DNA of 64,000 nt from Gemmatimonadota bacterium. GTDB lineage: Bacteria; Gemmatimonadota; Gemmatimonadetes; Gemmatimonadales; Gemmatimonadaceae. A program made the position numbers and the translations under genes. The notes beneath the pieces were generated by a model. The model was given only the letters and a program-made list of their open reading frames with translations. It was not told where the DNA came from and did no database searches. Each line of letters starts with the position of its first letter. Position 1 is the first letter of the stretch. Positions 60,014-64,000 of this stretch are shown here, one piece after another. The stretch covers positions 186,001 to 250,000 of the forward strand of contig JAQBQB010000020.1 of assembly GCA_028287235.1 (NCBI GenBank), given 5' to 3'.

Positions 60014-61003
60014 TCAGGTGCGGGAGAGTGCAGCAGTCGCCGCGCGCGCGGCAAACCAGGAGTAGGTCTCGGCGAGGCCATCGGACAGGCTGACGCGCGG
60101 TGCCCAACCGAGCACGCGGTGCGCCTGCTCGATCGCGAGGAAGGAATGGCGCTGCTCGCCGCGGCGCTCGGGTGCGAACTCGATCGCCAACGTGGCGCCG
60201 GCGTCCCCCGCGGCACGGAGCAGCGTGGCGGCCAACTCTCGCACCGACGTGCCGATTCCCGTGCCCACGTTGAACGCGCGCTCGTCGACGCGCGTTCCTT
60301 GCGGCGGTGCACCCGTTGCCGCGGCGAATACCGCCTCGGCGACGTCGGCGACGTGGACATAGTCGCGCGTCTGCTCGCCGTCGCCAAAGATGGTCAGCGG
60401 CTGGCCGGCGAGGATTCGTCCGCAAAAAATGGCGACGACGCCCGCTTCGCCGTGCGGATCCTGCCGCGGTCCGTAGACGTTGGCGAAGCGAACGCTGACG
60501 GTGTTCAACTCATGGATGCGCGCGTAGTACGCGAGGTAATACTCGGTCGCGAGCTTGGCGATGCCGTAGGGCGAGTCCGGCTCTTTCGCCGACGCTTCGG
60601 CGGTCGGCGGCGTACCCATGTCACCGTATACCGCGCCGCCCGTGGACGAGAAGACGATTCGGGGACGCGCGCCGCGCGCGTGGCGCCGCACGGATTCGAG
60701 CACCTGCAGCGTGCCGAGGATGTTGATGCTGGCGTCGAAGACCGGATCGGCGACGCTGTGGCGGACGTCCATCTGCGCGGCGAGATGCACGATCGCGTCG
60801 TACTCGCCGTCGGCGACGAGGCGGCCGGCTTCGGCGGAGCGCACGTCGGCGACGACCAGGCGCGCCGCGGCGGGAACGTTTTGGCGCTTTCCATTGGACA
60901 GGTCGTCGAGCACGTCGACGCTCCACTGGCGATCCAGAAAAAGATCGCAGACGTGCGAACCGATGAATCCCGCGCCTCCCGTGACGAGGACGCGCTTCGT
61001 CAT
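60014..61003 (-). CDS. NAD-dependent epimerase/dehydratase, UDP-glucose 4-epimerase-like
   Basis: Extended SDR, 329 aa. TGGAGFIGSHV, HLAAQMDVRHSVADP, catalytic Ser in VFSSTGGAVYGD and Tyr/Lys in YGIAKLATEYYL (YxxxK), NVYGPRQDPHGEAGVVAIF and FNVGTGIGTSVREL. Closest in style to GalE/WbpP-type sugar epimerases; the exact sugar is not readable. Likely supplies nucleotide sugar for LPS. It lies between hemA and tolQ with a 4-bp hemA overlap. Confidence 0.9.
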   Translation of the reverse strand: MTKRVLVTGGAGFIGSHVCDLFLDRQWSVDVLDDLSNGKRQNVPAAARLVVADVRSAEAGRLVADGEYDAIVHLAAQMDVRHSVADPVFDASINILGTLQVLESVRRHARGARPRIVFSSTGGAVYGDMGTPPTAEASAKEPDSPYGIAKLATEYYLAYYARIHELNTVSVRFANVYGPRQDPHGEAGVVAIFCGRILAGQPLTIFGDGEQTRDYVHVADVAEAVFAAATGAPPQGTRVDERAFNVGTGIGTSVRELAATLLRAAGDAGATLAIEFAPERRGEQRHSFLAIEQAHRVLGWAPRVSLSDGLAETYSWFAARAATAALSRT

Positions 61004-62307
61004 TCGGCGACTCGGGTCTTGGACGCGGCCGCGTCGTCGGCCGGCGGCTGCGGAGGTTGCGCCTGCTCGAGCCCGAAGAGATAGCGTGCCGTATCGACCA
61101 CGCCGAGCCCCCGGCCGTTGGCCGCCGCGGCACGCAGCCGCACCGTGGGCTCGTGTAAGAATTTGTTCATGAGCGTTCTTGAAAGTTCTTCCACCGCGGC
61201 GCGTTCGGCCGGCGGGAGATGCTGCAGGCGGCGCATCGTGTCGGCGAGCTCGCGGGCGCGCAGATCGTCCATGCGCGCGCGCATCTCGGTCAGCACCGGC
61301 ACGGCGACGAGTCCGGCCACCCAATCCCAGTACTTCCCCGACTCCGCGGCGATCAACTGCTCGGCGGTCGGCAGCTCGGCGCGCCGGCGCTCCAGGTTCG
61401 CCGAAACCACGGCCTGGAGATCGTCGAGGTTGTAGAGGAAGACGTTGCTCAGCTTCCCCACCGCGGGGTCGACGTCGCGCGGCATGGCGATGTCGAGAAT
61501 GCAAAGCGGACGGTCGCCGCGCGAATCGAGCGCCGGCTGCACGTGGTCGATCAGGACCACCGCATGCGGCGCCGAGGTCGAGCAGACGAGGACGTCCACG
61601 TCGGCGAGCGCCGTCCAACACTCGTCGTAGTGCATGGCCACGGCGCCATAGCGGCCGGCCACTTCCTTCGCGCGCTCGAAGGTCCGGTTCGCCACGATCG
61701 ACGTGCGCACTCCCTGGTCGCCGAGGCACTCGAGCGCGAGCTCCGCCATCTCCCCCGCCCCGAGCACCATGGCGCGCTTTCCGGCCAGCGAACCAAAAAT
61801 CTGCTTCGCGATCTGCACCGCCGCGGAGCTCACCGACGCGGCCCCGCGCGCCACCGATGTTTCGTTGCGGACACGACCCGCGACCGACAACGACGTCTGA
61901 AAGAGTCGGTTGAGCACCGGGCCCGAACGCGCGCGGCACTGCTCCCACGCGTCGCGGACCTGGCCGTGGATCTGCGCTTCGCCAAGCACCATGGAGTCGA
62001 GGCCGCTCGCGACGCGGAACAGATGCATGACCGCGTCGCGATCGCGGCGCACGTAACCGTAGCCCGACGCTTCGGTGCCAAGCCGGGTGGACAGCTCGCT
62101 CCACACGGCCGGCACGGCGTCAGTTTCCGACTCGACGAGATAGATCTCGGTGCGGTTGCAGGTCGACAACAACACCGCCTCGCGCGCACCGGATTCCGCG
62201 AGGAGCGCGTCGAGGGCGTCGGCGACTTCGGTGGCGCGATACGCGATGCGCTCCCGGATGTCGAGCGGCGCGCCGCGATGATTGATTCCGACGACGGTCA
62301 GCGCCAT
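61000..62307 (-). CDS. hemA: Glutamyl-tRNA reductase
   Basis: First committed step of C5 tetrapyrrole synthesis, 435 aa. Catalytic Cys50 in LLSTCNRTEIY, the substrate segment GLDSMVLGEAQIHGQVRDAW, NADPH domain VLGAGEMAELALECLG and the C-terminal dimerisation helix (LSRTLMNKFLHEPTVRLR). The ATG at 62307 gives MALTVVGINHRGAPLDIRER, as expected. It overlaps the siroheme gene by 10 bp and the epimerase by 4 bp. Confidence 0.97.
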   Translation of the reverse strand: MALTVVGINHRGAPLDIRERIAYRATEVADALDALLAESGAREAVLLSTCNRTEIYLVESETDAVPAVWSELSTRLGTEASGYGYVRRDRDAVMHLFRVASGLDSMVLGEAQIHGQVRDAWEQCRARSGPVLNRLFQTSLSVAGRVRNETSVARGAASVSSAAVQIAKQIFGSLAGKRAMVLGAGEMAELALECLGDQGVRTSIVANRTFERAKEVAGRYGAVAMHYDECWTALADVDVLVCSTSAPHAVVLIDHVQPALDSRGDRPLCILDIAMPRDVDPAVGKLSNVFLYNLDDLQAVVSANLERRRAELPTAEQLIAAESGKYWDWVAGLVAVPVLTEMRARMDDLRARELADTMRRLQHLPPAERAAVEELSRTLMNKFLHEPTVRLRAAAANGRGLGVVDTARYLFGLEQAQPPQPPADDAAASKTRVAE

Positions 62308-62909
62308 TCGCCGAGCCTCGCGTCGAAGGCACCCGACTCGACCTGCTCGCAGAAATCCGCGCCGACGAGTGCGGCGGCGGCGGCGGACCACCGCGTGCCG
62401 TCGCCGCCGGCGAGCAGCGTGCGGCGGAGCGTGGACAGCTCGCGCACCGCCGATGCGTAGCGCGCGTCGACGGTGCCGGCGATCGCGTCGCGGATGCGCA
62501 CCGCGGCGTTGGGAACGCGTCCCGTCGAGACCGCAACGACGACGTCGCCCGCGCGATGCACCGCGGGCGTGACGCAGTTCCCAAGCTCGGGGGCGCTGGC
62601 GACGTTGACCAACCGCCCGCCCGCCCGCGCGTCGGCGGCGACGGCGGCGTTGGTCTGCGCGTCGTCGGTCGCGGCGACGACCAACGTCGCGCTGCCGAGG
62701 TGCGAGGACGAATACCGGTCGCGCGTGACGCGGAGACCGGCGCGAGCTCCTTCGGCCGCCTGAAGCGCCTCGCTGATCGCCGGCGACACGACATGGACGC
62801 GAGCGCCCGCGTCGAGAAGCGCGAGCGCTTTCCGAGTCGCGACCTTGCCGCCGCCGACCACGATCGCGTCGATCGCTTCGCCGTCGAGCACGAGCGGATA
62901 CGCGCTCAC
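62298..62909 (-). CDS. Siroheme synthase N-terminal domain protein (precorrin-2 dehydrogenase, Met8/SirC-like)
   Basis: 203 aa from a GTG. NAD-binding IVVGGGKVATRKALALLDAG, VHVVSPAISEALQ, VVAATDDAQTNAAVAADARA and VNVASAPELGNCVTPAVHRA followed by STGR-type VAVSTGRVPNAAVRIRDAI match CysG N-terminal/SirC proteins, which oxidise precorrin-2 to sirohydrochlorin (some also insert iron). No methyltransferase domain is fused. The GTG overlaps the hemX stop by 4 bp. Confidence 0.9.
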   Translation of the reverse strand: MSAYPLVLDGEAIDAIVVGGGKVATRKALALLDAGARVHVVSPAISEALQAAEGARAGLRVTRDRYSSSHLGSATLVVAATDDAQTNAAVAADARAGGRLVNVASAPELGNCVTPAVHRAGDVVVAVSTGRVPNAAVRIRDAIAGTVDARYASAVRELSTLRRTLLAGGDGTRWSAAAAALVGADFCEQVESGAFDARLGEWR

Positions 62910-63712
62910 AGGAACTGCCCCGCTTTCGGTCCGGCGACGCGGAACGCTACGTAGAGCACCAGCACCGCGACGAAGGCGGCGCTCGAGTATTTGGCCGCGC
63001 GCTGCGCCTGCCATCCGCGCGTGACGCGCCCCACCGCCAGGCAGGTGACGGCCAGCCACGCGCCACAGCCCCAGACGAGCTGCGGAAGATTGAGCTCGTG
63101 GTACGCGAGCGAATAGGTGCCGGCGAGCACTACACCGAGCGTCAGCCCGAGCCACCCGGCGATCGCCGCGAGATGGTTCACCCGATCGAGCGTCGCGAGG
63201 GGCGGGAAAAACCGGAACAGAATACTGAAGTGGCGCGACTTGAGCTCGTGCCGTTGGACGAGATACATCGTGCCCGCCACCGCGGCCGTCGCGAACGACG
63301 CGATGCCGACGAAGCTGAGCGCGATGTGCGAGAAGAGCCAGATACCCCGCGCCCCGTCGGCGGACGGCCCCGGTGTGAGGCCGATGACGTTCGCGCAGAT
63401 CGTGGGAATTGCGGCCAGGGGCGCGGCGACGAGCGTGAGGCTCACGTCGCGCGCGAGGATCTCCACCACCAGGAGGGTGAACGCCAGCACGAGCCCCGCG
63501 AACGACAGTGAAGGGCCGAGTCCGGTGAGTGGAATCGCACTGGCTTGGAATCCGAAGGCCAGGAGGGCCACGGCGTGCGCGAAAATACCCAGCGCGAGCA
63601 CCCCGAGCACACCTGCAACCGGCGCGCGGACTGGACGCGCGAACGGCACCGCGGCGAGAGCCGCGGCGCCGAGGTAGCAGGAGATGGCGACGAAGTGGGC
63701 GATTGCGATCAT
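62906..63712 (-). CDS. hemX: HemX/CcsA-like cytochrome c assembly membrane protein
   Basis: 268 aa with about eight transmembrane helices. Belongs to the CcsA/HemX family: GIWLFSHIALSFVGIASFAT and YLVQRHELKSRHFSILFRFF, with DRVNHLAAIAGWLGLTLGVV, carry the conserved histidines, although the tryptophan-rich WWD motif of true CcsA is not evident, so HemX is preferred. Next to hemA it probably affects tetrapyrrole synthesis. First gene of the heme/Tol run, 33 bp after the partial gene. Confidence 0.85.
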   Translation of the reverse strand: MIAIAHFVAISCYLGAAALAAVPFARPVRAPVAGVLGVLALGIFAHAVALLAFGFQASAIPLTGLGPSLSFAGLVLAFTLLVVEILARDVSLTLVAAPLAAIPTICANVIGLTPGPSADGARGIWLFSHIALSFVGIASFATAAVAGTMYLVQRHELKSRHFSILFRFFPPLATLDRVNHLAAIAGWLGLTLGVVLAGTYSLAYHELNLPQLVWGCGAWLAVTCLAVGRVTRGWQAQRAAKYSSAAFVAVLVLYVAFRVAGPKAGQFL

Positions 63713-63745
63713 GTCAACCGCCCAAATCTACTGCGGGACCAGAGG

Positions 63746-64000
63746 TTACGGGATCTTTGCGGCAACCCGCGCGGCAGTGCCTTCCACGATTTTCGGCTGT
63801 TCCTGGGCGGTGATCACGACCGTGGCACCGTAGGGCGTCGCGCGAAGCACCTGCGCCCACGCGAGATGGAGCTCCGGAATAGCGAGGTCGCGTCCGTCGG
63901 TCGGACCCTGGCGCGGCTGAAACAGCTCGACTTGATCCCCCGGATTCGCTGCGCCTCTCGGAATGTCGACGACCAGGAAATCCTGGATGCTCGGCAGCAC
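63746..64000 (-). CDS. C-terminal fragment of an uncharacterised protein (N-terminus outside window)
   Basis: Eighty-four residues of a minus-strand gene that continues beyond the right edge; the first visible codon, GTG, is internal. The fragment is beta-rich: FLVVDIPRGAANPGDQVELF, AIPELHLAWAQVLRATPYGA, TVVITAQEQPKIVEGTAARV. The alternation of short strands with PGD and AWAQVLRATPYGATV segments recalls the C-terminus of large LysM-type exported proteins, but no domain can be named with confidence. Same strand as hemX, 33 bp upstream. Confidence 0.7.
   Translation of the reverse strand: MLPSIQDFLVVDIPRGAANPGDQVELFQPRQGPTDGRDLAIPELHLAWAQVLRATPYGATVVITAQEQPKIVEGTAARVAAKIP

Noticed and set aside
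60014-62104. A 696-codon frame joining the epimerase to upstream sequence
   Set aside because: The upstream part is out-of-frame hemA; the epimerase starts at an ATG overlapping the hemA stop.

Overview
The window is GC-rich bacterial chromosome, densely packed and almost all on the minus strand. It encodes a diderm cell with LPS: LptD, the Mla lipid transporter, Tol-Pal, and the heptose enzymes GmhA and RfaE-type kinase. Gene content and protein style (MCE protein with LLNDPTLY repeats, large TPR proteins, TonB-type TolA, HutHUI, heme/siroheme genes beside Tol-Pal) fit Gemmatimonadota or a close relative. That assignment is inference from recognition, not from a database search. No phage, transposase, integrase, CRISPR array, rRNA or secondary-metabolite cluster is visible.

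Region 1 (1-10.4 kb, minus): hemW, hrcA and dnaJ (cut by the edge); an obg group with an AhpD-like protein and dprA; a Rhizobium-type (class 3) asparaginase; an EamA transporter; and mlaE-mlaF-mlaD. Region 2 (10.4-11.9 kb): the plus-strand heptose kinase, two tRNA genes (CAT and CAC anticodons), a strong terminator and a block of tandem and inverted repeats that supplies the end of hflX. Region 3 (11.9-24.5 kb): hflX, a LEA2-type lipoprotein, rarA, a ZIP transporter, cca, then alaS, a small unknown gene, a CpsB-like PHP phosphatase, gmhA, an SDR and a type I asparaginase joined by short overlaps.

Region 4 (24.5-37.8 kb): recX, recA, yraN, a long palindromic element, an unknown exported protein, ftsK, comB, accC, pilT, accB, an M24 peptidase, aroQ and a TPR protein. 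Region 5 (37.9-44.2 kb): ppiD on plus, converging on tatA, a DUF4321-type protein, a polyprenyl synthase and a second TPR protein. Region 6 (44.1-49.8 kb): a histidine-utilisation operon, hutH-hutU-radical SAM-hutI. Region 7 (49.8-64 kb): an exported fibronectin-like lipoprotein, a second copy of the palindromic element, then a long envelope/heme run read in the order hemX, siroheme synthase, hemA, NDP-sugar epimerase, tolQ, tolR, tolA/tonB, tolB, pal, cpoB, tatC, lptD.

The best candidates for undescribed biology are non-coding. (1) Two diverged copies of a ~275-285-bp near-complete palindrome, 24 kb apart in the same orientation, each self-complementary, with at least two compensatory base-pair changes between copies. 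(2) Two palindromes with G-rich 7-bp-period arms that begin at stop codons, one resembling telomeric repeats and matching a G-quadruplex pattern. (3) A promoter layout placing a TANNNT-like box 7-8 nt before the start codon of four genes, which predicts leaderless mRNAs. Among the genes, a radical SAM protein inside the hut operon and pilT between accB and accC are the most unusual arrangements.
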